From NCBI RefSeq assembly GCF_004345825.1, contig NZ_SLXM01000007.1:212841-276840 (forward strand): a stretch of 64,000 nt of DNA, read 5' to 3'. The notes under the pieces are model-generated. The model saw only the letters and a list, made by a program, of their open reading frames with translations, was not told where the DNA came from and did not search any database. The position numbers and the translations under genes were made by a program. This document shows, in pieces, positions 54,081 through 61,640 of this stretch. How positions within the stretch are numbered: position 1 is the first letter of the stretch; each line of letters begins with the position of its first letter. The DNA comes from Tenacibaculum skagerrakense. GTDB taxonomy: Bacteria > Bacteroidota > Bacteroidia > Flavobacteriales > Flavobacteriaceae.

Positions 54081-55408
54081 TACTGAATTTTAATAATTAA
54101 TACATCAGAAAACCCTTTGTTTTCTTTAATGTCTTCATTGTTACTTGTAGATTCTCCAACTGCGATAAAAGCTCCATTGTTAATTTCAACCACATCATAC
54201 AAAATATCGATGTCTGTTCCACCAACAAATTGTTGCCATTCGGTAGAACCAGTGGTAGATATTTTTATAACCCAAGCATCATTTTGTCCTTTATTGATAA
54301 AATCTCTATCAGAACTTCTTGAGCTACCGCAGATAATAAAACCACCATCTGATGTGTTTTTTATAGCTCTTCCAGCATCAAAATTACTTCCCCCAAAATT
54401 CTTCTGCCAAATTAAATCTCCATCAGGAGTAATTTTAATAACCCACAAATCAGCCCCTCCATTGTTTCTAGATACATCGACATCAGAACTTCTAGTATCT
54501 CCAACAATTATTATATTACCATCTGTGGTTTTTTTGATGTCATACGATTCGTCAATTTCAGTACCTCCAAAATTTTTCCTCCAAATTAATGATCCTGTAC
54601 TATTAATTTTGATTACCCAAAAGTCATAAGAACCTTTATTGTCAGTAATATCAACATCACTACTGTCCGAAAACCCAGAGATTATATAACTACCATCATC
54701 TAATTGTACTACACCTTGAGGAGTATCAGAAAAAGTTCCTCCATAATACTTACTCCATTCTTTGGTACCGTTAGCATCTATTTTGATGGCCCAAAAATCA
54801 CCACCAGCGTGTTGCCTAGCGGCTGGTGAATTTCCTTGTCCACCCGATGCGGTAACGTCTAATTCACCTAACAATAAAAAGCCACCATCAGAAGTTAAGG
54901 TAAGTGAGGTTCCATAATCTCTTCCCGAAAAACCAAATGATTTTTCCCATTGGATAGTTCCTGAAGCATCTAATTTAGAAACCCAAAAATCTGAATTTCC
55001 ATTATTTTCAGTAACATCATTATCGCTACTATTGCTAAACCCAAAAACTATAAATCCACTATCAGAAGTTGCTAAAATTTGATTACCTCTGTCGTCATTC
55101 GATCCACCATATAATTTACTCCATTGTAATTCATCTTGACTATCATACTTTAATAACATAAAGTCTGCGTCGTCAGTGGTTTTTGAAGTAATATCTCCAT
55201 CAGTACTGCTAGTGTATCCTAAGATAGCATACCCACCATCATTGGTAGCAATTACAGAATTTCCTATATCATTTCCATTTCCACCGAAAGTTTTTACAAA
55301 ATCAACTTCAATACCGGCACTAGGATTTAAGCTGTCGTTTAAATTGATGTCTGCTTCTCCACATGCAATAGTAGCAAGTAATAGTAAGAGTAAAGTATAG
55401 TGTTTCAC
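54080..55408 (-). CDS. Lipoprotein with a predicted 7-bladed beta-propeller
   Basis: 442 residues starting at GTG (55408-55406), with signal and lipobox T-I-A-C (Cys 16). The rest is seven about 55-residue repeats of the form 'W-x-K-x-F/Y-G-G-x-x-x-D-x-x-x-x-I-x-x-T-x-D-G-G-F/Y-I-I-x-G-x-S-x-S-S-D-x-D-V ... D-x-W-V-I-K-I-D/N'. This is a seven-blade propeller with Asp-rich, possibly calcium-binding loops. Such proteins are common in flavobacteria and usually of unknown function. It is the second gene of the four-gene cluster with MbnP and MbnH-like proteins. Confidence 0.85.
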   Translation of the reverse strand: MKHYTLLLLLLATIACGEADINLNDSLNPSAGIEVDFVKTFGGNGNDIGNSVIATNDGGYAILGYTSSTDGDITSKTTDDADFMLLKYDSQDELQWSKLYGGSNDDRGNQILATSDSGFIVFGFSNSSDNDVTENNGNSDFWVSKLDASGTIQWEKSFGFSGRDYGTSLTLTSDGGFLLLGELDVTASGGQGNSPAARQHAGGDFWAIKIDANGTKEWSKYYGGTFSDTPQGVVQLDDGSYIISGFSDSSDVDITDNKGSYDFWVIKINSTGSLIWRKNFGGTEIDESYDIKKTTDGNIIIVGDTRSSDVDVSRNNGGADLWVIKITPDGDLIWQKNFGGSNFDAGRAIKNTSDGGFIICGSSRSSDRDFINKGQNDAWVIKISTTGSTEWQQFVGGTDIDILYDVVEINNGAFIAVGESTSNNEDIKENKGFSDVLIIKIQ

Positions 55409-55422
55409 GAATTAGTTTAAAC

Positions 55423-56883
55423 TTATTTAATAATTAATTTTTTACCAATAATTCCGTTTATTTTAAGAAGGTATATGCCTTTAGCATAACTATTTATTGG
55501 TAAAACGAAATCGGTACGATTAATATTTTCTTTCTGATATACTTTTTTACCAAGAATAGTAAATACCTCAATTGATTCAATTGAAGTATTAGAAGAAATT
55601 ATTGGCGCTCTATCAGTTGGATTAGGGTAAATCGTAATTTTTTTAGAATTAACTTGTTGATCAGGAATAGATAATGTTCCGCTTTTGCGAACAATGAATA
55701 ACCCTTGTTCAATATCACTAATAATAATATTTCCGCTAGCAAAGTAAGGGTAAATACTCCAAACCCCATTAAAACCAGCACTGTTGTTTACGGTGTACGT
55801 GTCAAAATAACCAACTTCGGTCATAGGGTTCGATGTATTAGAAATGTTTGAGATGTCAAAAACTCTCATCCCAGCTCGATAATTCGCTAAGAAATATTCA
55901 TTTCCTTTTACATATCCATTGTGGTCTATTGCTTGATGTGTAGCTGTAAAGGTCGAAGATAACACAGGTATGTCTAAGTCTAAAAGATCAAAAATGATAG
56001 TTCTTGTATTTGTCCCTGTTCGCTGTTCATCTAACTCATCACCTAAAATAAAATATCGATGATCTTCAGTAAACCACCCTTGGTGAGTGTATTCTGCATT
56101 CGGATACGAAATTTTAGAAATAAATTGAGGGTTAGATTTATTGGTAACATCCAGAATCATAACATCATTAGACCCACCATTATTTCCATTACTCGCAATT
56201 AAGATTTCTTTTCCAATATGAGCAGCATCAGGTCCGTTATAGGTAATTACTTGAGCATCATGAGTGTAACCTTCAGCAGAATAACCACCAGCAGCAACTG
56301 GATTTTTAGGATCAGAAATATCAACAAAAGTAGGCCCACCACTAAAGGTGTTACAACCAACTAAATAAGCATAACTTGAACTTTCATTAATAACAATATT
56401 ATGACAACTATTGACTCCTGTGTACACAGTATCAGCAGTAAAAATTTGAGGAGGAGAAGTAACATTTCGCAATCTAGTTAAATCAAAAACTTGCATACCA
56501 TGTGCGCCAACATTATCTCCTACAATAAAAGCATGGTTATTATACACTTTAACATCTCTCCAAGCATTATTTGATGTATTTGTGTTTAATCTTCCTAAAA
56601 AAATTGGATTCACAGGATCGCTAATATCCACAAAAGCGGTTCCATTAGTCATCGCTACAAGCGCATACTCTTTATTGGTTGTTGGGTCTGTCCAACCCCA
56701 AATATCGCTACCTTCAGCAGTGCCAGATCCAGATAATGTGGCAATATCAATAATAGACATTAAGTCGTAATTATTGCAAGGATACGACCCAGCAAAACCA
56801 GTTCCATCACATGGAGTTTGTGAGTTGATATTCACTTGTGGAATAAAAGTAAATAAGATAACTAATTGTAGTAGTTTTTTCAT
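55423..56883 (-). CDS. Choice-of-anchor B (LVIVD-repeat) secreted protein with T9SS sorting domain
   Basis: 486 residues. The signal peptide (1-20) is followed by 'CDGTGFAGSYPCNNYDLMSII' type sequence and 'SDIWGWTDPTTNKEYALVA', then LVIVD-like propeller repeats ('GTAFVDISDPVNPIFLGRL', 'GPTFVDISDPKNPVAAGGY', 'NDVMILDVTNKSNPQFIS'). This is the 'choice-of-anchor B' architecture. The C terminus is a T9SS type A sorting domain ('ITIYPNPTDRAPIIS' to 'GIIGKKLIIK'). It is the first gene of the MbnP cluster and 14 bases upstream of the 7-bladed propeller gene. Function unknown; surface exposed. Confidence 0.9.
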   Translation of the reverse strand: MKKLLQLVILFTFIPQVNINSQTPCDGTGFAGSYPCNNYDLMSIIDIATLSGSGTAEGSDIWGWTDPTTNKEYALVAMTNGTAFVDISDPVNPIFLGRLNTNTSNNAWRDVKVYNNHAFIVGDNVGAHGMQVFDLTRLRNVTSPPQIFTADTVYTGVNSCHNIVINESSSYAYLVGCNTFSGGPTFVDISDPKNPVAAGGYSAEGYTHDAQVITYNGPDAAHIGKEILIASNGNNGGSNDVMILDVTNKSNPQFISKISYPNAEYTHQGWFTEDHRYFILGDELDEQRTGTNTRTIIFDLLDLDIPVLSSTFTATHQAIDHNGYVKGNEYFLANYRAGMRVFDISNISNTSNPMTEVGYFDTYTVNNSAGFNGVWSIYPYFASGNIIISDIEQGLFIVRKSGTLSIPDQQVNSKKITIYPNPTDRAPIISSNTSIESIEVFTILGKKVYQKENINRTDFVLPINSYAKGIYLLKINGIIGKKLIIK

Positions 56884-56910
56884 GAGATAGTTTTAAAGGG
56901 CTCCTAACAA

Positions 56911-56918
56911 CAAAAGTA
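56911..56918 (-). promoter_or_regulatory. -7 promoter element of the choice-of-anchor B/MbnP/MbnH cluster
   Basis: TACTTTTG on the minus strand fits TAnnTTTG and gives a leader of about 23 bases before the ATG at 56883. Confidence 0.5.
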
Positions 56919-57031
56919 TGAAATTAATAGCTTTATTCGATTGTATAACAGTTCTGAAAATAAAAACCCTAATTTTTAGAAATTTACATGCAAGTAAATA
57001 TATAATTCTGTTAATTTTTCCAATCTAATAG

Positions 57032-57039
57032 TATCTTTG
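57032..57039 (+). promoter_or_regulatory. -7 promoter element of thiL
   Basis: TATCTTTG, a perfect TAnnTTTG, only 4 bases before the ATG at 57044. Transcription would start at about the start codon, implying a leaderless mRNA. Confidence 0.6.
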
Positions 57040-57043
57040 CAAC

Positions 57044-58099
57044 ATGTTAGAAGATAAAAATAGACAAAGGACCTCTTTAGCTGAGTTAGGGGAGTTTGGT
57101 TTGATTGAACATTTGACCGAAAATTTTAAAATTCATCATTCTACAACTGAGAAAGGAATTGGAGATGATTGTGCAGTACTATCAAGTTCAGACAAGCAAA
57201 CGTTAGTTACTACTGATTTGTTAATTGAAGGTGTGCATTTTGATTTAAGCTATATGCCATTGAAGCATTTAGGATATAAATCGGTAATGGTAAATCTTTC
57301 TGATGTATATGCAATGAATGCAGAGGCAGAACAAATTACCGTTTCTATTGCTGTTTCCAATCGTTTTCCATTAGAGGCTATAGAAGAATTATATGCTGGT
57401 ATTCAATTAGCTTGTGAAACTTATAAAGTTGATTTAATAGGTGGTGATACTACTTCTTCAACAAAAGGAATGTTGATTTCTATTACTGCTATTGGAAAAG
57501 CAAATAAAGATGAAGTGGTTTATAGAAATGGGGCAAAACCGACTGATTTAATAGTAGTTACAGGGGATTTAGGTGCTGCATATCTTGGCTTGCAAGTATT
57601 GGAAAGAGAAAAACAGGTTTTTAAAGTTAATCCTCAAAATCAACCTGATTTAGAAGGCTACTCCTATTTAATAGAACGCCAATTAAAGCCAGAAGCGCGA
57701 AAAGATATTCCAAGATTATTGAAAGATTTAGAGGTAAAGCCAACCGCTATGATTGATATTTCTGACGGGTTGTCTTCTGAAATTATACATATTTGTAAGC
57801 AAAGCAAAGTAGGTTGTAATATATATGAGGAAAAGTTTCCATTAGATCCTCAGGTAATATCAACTTGTGAAGAGTTTAATATCGATTCAACAATGGTTGC
57901 TTTAAGTGGAGGTGAAGATTATGAATTGTTATTTACCATTTCAATTAATGATTTTGAGAAGATAAAGGCAAATCCTAATTTAACAGTAATAGGCCACATT
58001 ACAGAAGAAAATCAAGGAATGAATCTGGTAACTCGTGCGAACCAATCTATAAAACTAAAAGCGCAAGGATGGAATTCTTTTAATGAAGAAAACGACTAA
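57044..58099 (+). CDS. thiL: Thiamine-monophosphate kinase
   Basis: 351 residues. Signatures of ThiL (AIR synthase-like fold): 'GIGDDCAVLSSSDKQTLVTTDLLIEGVHFD', 'LGYKSVMVNLSDVYAMNA', 'DLIGGDTTSSTKGMLISI', 'AMIDISDGLSSE' and 'ALSGGEDYELLFT'. It phosphorylates thiamine monophosphate to the active cofactor thiamine diphosphate, which the 2-oxoglutarate dehydrogenase E1 encoded earlier requires. The start follows 'ELGEFGLIEHLTENF', which is well conserved, so the ATG at 57044 is retained although it leaves no leader. Confidence 0.96.
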   Translation: MLEDKNRQRTSLAELGEFGLIEHLTENFKIHHSTTEKGIGDDCAVLSSSDKQTLVTTDLLIEGVHFDLSYMPLKHLGYKSVMVNLSDVYAMNAEAEQITVSIAVSNRFPLEAIEELYAGIQLACETYKVDLIGGDTTSSTKGMLISITAIGKANKDEVVYRNGAKPTDLIVVTGDLGAAYLGLQVLEREKQVFKVNPQNQPDLEGYSYLIERQLKPEARKDIPRLLKDLEVKPTAMIDISDGLSSEIIHICKQSKVGCNIYEEKFPLDPQVISTCEEFNIDSTMVALSGGEDYELLFTISINDFEKIKANPNLTVIGHITEENQGMNLVTRANQSIKLKAQGWNSFNEEND

Positions 58100-58169
58100 T
58101 AATTATGGTATAAAATTTGTATATTGCTGATACGAATAAATAATTATTAATAACAAAAAATTAAAAGAA

Positions 58170-58640
58170 ATGGGTTTATTTTCATTTATTAAAAATGCTG
58201 GAGCAAAAGTTTTTGGAATCGGAAAAACAACTGAGGAAGAAGCTGCTGAAAAGGCTGCAAAATTAGTTGATGCTGTTAATGCATTAGAATTATCTGTTAC
58301 TGACTTAAATGTTAGTGTTGATGATGATAAAGCAACTATTACAGGAGAAGCTGCAGATTTAGCAACAAAAGAAAAAGTTGTTTTGGTTGTAGGTAATACT
58401 GCTGGTATTGCTACTGTTGAAGATAACATGACAGTTGCTGAAGTAGAAGAAATAGCTGAAGAAGAAATGGCACAATTCCATACGGTTGTTAGTGGTGATT
58501 CTTTAAGTAAAATTGCTAAAGAATTTTATGGTGACGCTATGAAGTATCCTGTTATTTTTGAAGCGAACAAACCAATGTTAACGCATCCGGATAAAATTTA
58601 TCCAGGTCAGGTTTTAAGAATTCCACCATTAGTAGACTAA
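58170..58640 (+). CDS. BON-LysM domain protein (Kbp/YgaU-like)
   Basis: 156 residues: a short 'MGLFSFIKNAGAKVFGIG' start, BON domain at about 27-88 ('LELSVTDLNVSVDDDKATITGEAAD'), and LysM at about 104-153 ('FHTVVSGDSLSKIAKEFYGDAMKYPVIFEANK', 'YPGQVLRIPP'). This matches E. coli Kbp, a small potassium-binding protein. No classical signal peptide is present. It is a single gene closed by a strong hairpin. Confidence 0.93.
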   Translation: MGLFSFIKNAGAKVFGIGKTTEEEAAEKAAKLVDAVNALELSVTDLNVSVDDDKATITGEAADLATKEKVVLVVGNTAGIATVEDNMTVAEVEEIAEEEMAQFHTVVSGDSLSKIAKEFYGDAMKYPVIFEANKPMLTHPDKIYPGQVLRIPPLVD

Positions 58641-58675
58641 CATAAATGATATAAAAACTTACTATATACTATCAT

Positions 58676-58707
58676 AAGGCATCACGAAAGTGATGCTTTA
58701 TTTTTTA
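58676..58707. terminator. Bidirectional terminator after the BON-LysM gene
   Basis: A 10-bp stem with one G-T pair (AAGGCATCAC 58676-58685, GTGATGCTTT 58690-58699), GAAA tetraloop and T run, between convergent genes. Confidence 0.88.
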
Positions 58708-59739
58708 GATTACCTCTTTAATTTTTTGAACAACAGTAGTAGGTAAAATACTTCTCATTGCATTTTCATAGCCAGGTAAAACTTTATTACCATATATAGA
58801 AGAAGGCAAAGCAGGATACTTTTCCAAATCAGGAAGTATACAAAAATCATTAGGTTGATTAAAAGGTGCAAAACCTGCATAAGGATGTGTGCTTCCCCAA
58901 AGTGTAATTGTTTTAACACCTAAAATCGCTGCAAAATGAGCATTTCCACTATCCATAGAAAGCATTACATCAAGATTTGAAATTAAATTTAACTCTTCAT
59001 TCAAACCACTCAGTTTTCCGGCTACTGAAATAACATTTTTAAATTGATTTTCAATTGATTCTAGCTTTTTAATATCAGCTTTTCCTCCAAATATAAACAA
59101 TTTTACATTTTCTTTTGATAGCCCTTCAATAACTTTAAGCATTAAATCTTCAGGATATGTTTTAGAAGGAAATGCAGCAAAAGGTGCAATTCCAATCCAT
59201 TTGGAGTTCTTCTTTCCAAAAAGTTCACTATTCTTTTTACTTAATTGTTGTTTGTTAGTTGAAAGGTTTTTGTCAATTTTTGTGTCAAAACCTAGTTCTA
59301 TTAAAACATCAGCATAGCGCTGGTGGCTTGTTTTAAGTTGTTTAAAAACCTTGTTTTTCTCTCGAGTTAATGCTCTCTTTTCTGCTCTTCCTTTGTCTAT
59401 TACGGCAATTTTCACACTAGTAAAAACAGAGAATAATAATCGAATAACTTTAGAACGCAGTACATTATGAAAATCAGCAAAATGAGTTGGTTGTAAAGAT
59501 TTTAATTCTTTAAATAATCGAATTAAGCCAAAGAAACCTTTATGAGTTTTAGTAGTATCAACTGAAAAAAAAGAAACGTTTTCAATATTAAAAAAAAGAG
59601 GCTGTAAAAAACTTCTTGAAACAAAAGTAATTTTAACTTCAGGATGTTGCTTCACAAAAGATTGTATAACAGGGACAGTCATAGCAACATCTCCCATGGC
59701 AGATAATCTGAAAATAATGATATGTGGTTGTTTTTTCAA
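58705..59739 (-). CDS. Glycosyltransferase family 9 (LPS heptosyltransferase-like)
   Basis: 344 residues starting at TTG (59739-59737), since 'KKQPHIIIFRLSAMGDVAMTVPVI' is the conserved GT9 N terminus and the next ATG (residue 15) would cut it. Further signatures are 'WIGIAPFAAFPSKTYPEDLM', 'FGGKADIKKLESIENQ' and 'MLSMDSGNAHFAAILGVKTITLWGSTHPYAGFAP'. Family enzymes transfer heptose or related sugars to the LPS inner core at the cytoplasmic face. A TACTTTTG promoter element lies 21 bases upstream. Confidence 0.9.
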   Translation of the reverse strand: MKKQPHIIIFRLSAMGDVAMTVPVIQSFVKQHPEVKITFVSRSFLQPLFFNIENVSFFSVDTTKTHKGFFGLIRLFKELKSLQPTHFADFHNVLRSKVIRLLFSVFTSVKIAVIDKGRAEKRALTREKNKVFKQLKTSHQRYADVLIELGFDTKIDKNLSTNKQQLSKKNSELFGKKNSKWIGIAPFAAFPSKTYPEDLMLKVIEGLSKENVKLFIFGGKADIKKLESIENQFKNVISVAGKLSGLNEELNLISNLDVMLSMDSGNAHFAAILGVKTITLWGSTHPYAGFAPFNQPNDFCILPDLEKYPALPSSIYGNKVLPGYENAMRSILPTTVVQKIKEVI

Positions 59740-59759
59740 TACTAGAAATTTTTACGTTT

Positions 59760-59767
59760 CAAAAGTA
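59760..59767 (-). promoter_or_regulatory. -7 promoter element of the glycosyltransferase gene
   Basis: TACTTTTG on the minus strand; a TTG lies 18 bases further upstream (59788-59786), close to the ideal 19. Confidence 0.55.
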
Positions 59768-59772
59768 AGCAT

Positions 59773-59802
59773 AAAAAAATCCACTCAAAGAGCGGATTTT
59801 AT
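59773..59802 (-). terminator. Terminator of the bacilliredoxin gene
   Basis: Stem AAAATCCACT (59776-59785) with AGCGGATTTT (59791-59800), one mismatch, 5-base loop, and T run on the minus strand. Confidence 0.72.
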
Positions 59803-59822
59803 ATTTGATTTTAATCTGAAGC

Positions 59823-60233
59823 TTAGCAATACTCTTCGTAAGCCTGAGATAAATTTTCTGCAATCATTTGTGCCGAACGACCTTCAATATGATGTCTTTC
59901 TAACATGTGAACTAACTTACCATCTTTAAATAAAGCAACTGCTGGAGAAGATGGAGGAAAAGGAATCATATATTCGCGAGCTTTAGCTGTAGATTCTTTT
60001 TCAACACCTGCAAAAACTGTTGTTAAATGATCTGGTTTTTTATCTCCTTGAATAGAAGCAATTGTTCCAGGTCTTGCAGTACCTGCAGCACAACCACAAA
60101 CAGAGTTTACCATTACTAAAGTAGTTCCTTCTTTTGCTAAAGCAGCATCTACATCTTCAGCACTATATAACGCTTCAAAACCAGCATCAATTAATTGATC
60201 GCGCATTGGTTTTACTAATTCTTCTGGATACAT
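59823..60233 (-). CDS. BrxA/BrxB-family bacilliredoxin
   Basis: 136 residues with the C-G-C active site (C46, C48 in 'VNSVCGCAAGTARPG'), 'MYPEELVKPMRDQLIDAGF' start and 'FPPSSPAVALFKDGKLVHMLERHHIEGR' end, all typical of the YphP/YqiW (BrxA/BrxB) family. In Bacillus these remove bacillithiol from proteins; flavobacteria use the same family for thiol-disulfide repair. It is transcribed divergently from the TerB/DnaJ gene; the two -7 elements lie 13 bases apart. Confidence 0.94.
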   Translation of the reverse strand: MYPEELVKPMRDQLIDAGFEALYSAEDVDAALAKEGTTLVMVNSVCGCAAGTARPGTIASIQGDKKPDHLTTVFAGVEKESTAKAREYMIPFPPSSPAVALFKDGKLVHMLERHHIEGRSAQMIAENLSQAYEEYC

Positions 60234-60256
60234 ATGAATTATCTTTTTTTAGACTG

Positions 60257-60264
60257 CAAAGATA
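60257..60264 (-). promoter_or_regulatory. -7 promoter element of the bacilliredoxin gene
   Basis: TATCTTTG on the minus strand, 23 bases before the ATG at 60233. Confidence 0.6.
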
Positions 60265-60277
60265 CTTATAATCTCAT

Positions 60278-60285
60278 TATATTTG
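60278..60285 (+). promoter_or_regulatory. -7 promoter element of the TerB/DnaJ gene
   Basis: TATATTTG, 20 bases before the ATG at 60306; it supports that start over the in-frame ATG at 60234, which is upstream of the promoter. Confidence 0.6.
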
Positions 60286-60305
60286 AAATTATTAAAAAAT
60301 TAGAA

Positions 60306-61067
60306 ATGGGAAATTTTACGAAGTGGTTAGGAGCTGGTTTAGGTTTTACATTAGGAGGGCCAATAGGAGCGCTTATAGGTTATGCTATTGGAAGTGTTAT
60401 TGATAGCGGTGTTACCGAAAAAGAATATAAAGATGAGCAAGATACCTACCAAAAAAAAATTAAAACCAATTCAAAAGCTAAATCATCAACTTCAGGTGAT
60501 TTTGAAATTAGTTTGTTGGTATTAGCATCGGTGGTTATTAAGTCAGATGGAGATGTAGATAACAGGGAATTAGATTTTGTAAGAACTCATTTTACAGATT
60601 TATACGGTAAAGAAAGAGCCAACAGAGCTTTTAAACTGTTTAATGGTGTTATAAAGAAAGATGTTTCTACCAGACAAGTATGTATGCAAATTAGAGAGCA
60701 TATGTCTCATTCTTCTCGCTTACAATTAATTCATTTTTTATTTGGTATTGCACAGGCTGATGAAATTGTACAAGCTTCAGAAGAAGAAGCAATCAGAAAA
60801 ATTGCAGGGTATTTATATATTAATGATAGAGATTATGAATCTATCAAAGCTATGTTTTATAATGAAGCTGATGCGGCATATAAAATTTTAGAAATTGAAA
60901 AAGAGGCTTCTGTTGATGAAATTAAAAAGGCTTACAGAAGAATGGCTAAAAAATATCATCCTGATAGATTACAAGATATTGGTGAAGAACACCTAAAAGT
61001 TGCAAAAGAAAAATTCCAAAGCATTCAAAATGCTTATGAGAAGTTAAAAGAGGAACGAAATTTTTAA
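60306..61067 (+). CDS. TerB and J-domain co-chaperone (DjlA-like)
   Basis: 253 residues from ATG 60306. The N-terminal 'GAGLGFTLGGPIGALIGYAIGSVID' forms a glycine-zipper-like membrane hairpin. Residues about 55-165 form a TerB domain ('SLLVLASVVIKSDGDVDNRELDFVRTHF'). Residues about 185-253 form a J domain ('YKILEIEKEASVDEIKKAYRRMAKKYHPDRL') with the H-P-D triad that stimulates DnaK. This order is that of DjlA. The chosen start places the promoter just upstream; a longer in-frame start at 60234 would overlap the bacilliredoxin promoter. Confidence 0.92.
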   Translation: MGNFTKWLGAGLGFTLGGPIGALIGYAIGSVIDSGVTEKEYKDEQDTYQKKIKTNSKAKSSTSGDFEISLLVLASVVIKSDGDVDNRELDFVRTHFTDLYGKERANRAFKLFNGVIKKDVSTRQVCMQIREHMSHSSRLQLIHFLFGIAQADEIVQASEEEAIRKIAGYLYINDRDYESIKAMFYNEADAAYKILEIEKEASVDEIKKAYRRMAKKYHPDRLQDIGEEHLKVAKEKFQSIQNAYEKLKEERNF

Positions 61068-61640
61068 TTAATTCTCAGTTTATTTGTGACTTTTCTATTT
61101 ATAAAGTATCTAATAAACATATGTTAACAACCATTAGTGGTAGGTTTAGCTTTATTCGTCTAAAAAAAATGTTAATATTTGTTAATAAATTTTTATATTA
61201 GACGCAAATTACTCTGTATTGCATCTTGAGGATTTTTTAAAAGCAATAACAGAAAAACCAAACAAAATACTACTTATTATAGTTGATTTCACTCATTGTA
61301 AAAATTGAGTTTATGGTTATAGTAGGTATACATAATAGAAGATGTTTTCATTGGGTTGAATTGTATGAAATGATTCAAGTTAAATGGACAAAAATAAAAT
61401 TGACTAAAATAAATTCCCCCGAATTCATGAGTGTCAAAAAACTAAAGCACACTAAACAGACAATTTTTTCTGGTGGATTTATTTCGTCGGATGCTAAAGC
61501 TAGCATTTTGATAATGTTTATGATATACCCGTTTTTAAGGGTATAAAAAGATATAAAATATAAACCCCGCAATTGTAACACTTTGGCGAGCAACTACAAA
61601 AGCAGGGCAGTGAATAACAATCAATATTATACTGATTATT
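61068..61640. other. Intergenic region upstream of the giant adhesin gene
   Basis: 573 bases, very AT-rich, with no convincing gene. A 264-base open frame on the + strand (61283-61546) has no signal, family or conserved look. No ideal TAnnTTTG element was found. The most notable part is an imperfect stem-loop at 61565-61607 close to the adhesin start. Confidence 0.6.
61565..61607 (+). promoter_or_regulatory. Possible structured leader of the adhesin gene
   Basis: CCCCGCAATTGTA (61565-61577) can pair with TACAAAAGCAGGG (61595-61607) as 3+2+5 base pairs with small internal mismatches, and a 17-base loop. It is unusually GC-rich for this region and ends 34 bases before the ATG. No T run follows, so it is not a typical terminator; no known riboswitch is recognised. 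Confidence 0.35.

Noticed and set aside
54117..54629. 170-codon open frame antisense to the propeller gene
   Set aside because: It follows the periodic codon structure of the seven-repeat gene on the other strand and has no independent support.
60234..60305. Upstream in-frame start of the TerB/DnaJ gene
   Set aside because: It lies before the TATATTTG promoter element and inside the divergent bacilliredoxin promoter.
61283..61546. 87-codon open frame upstream of the adhesin
   Set aside because: No signal sequence, family motif or clear ribosome-binding context; composition like surrounding noncoding DNA.
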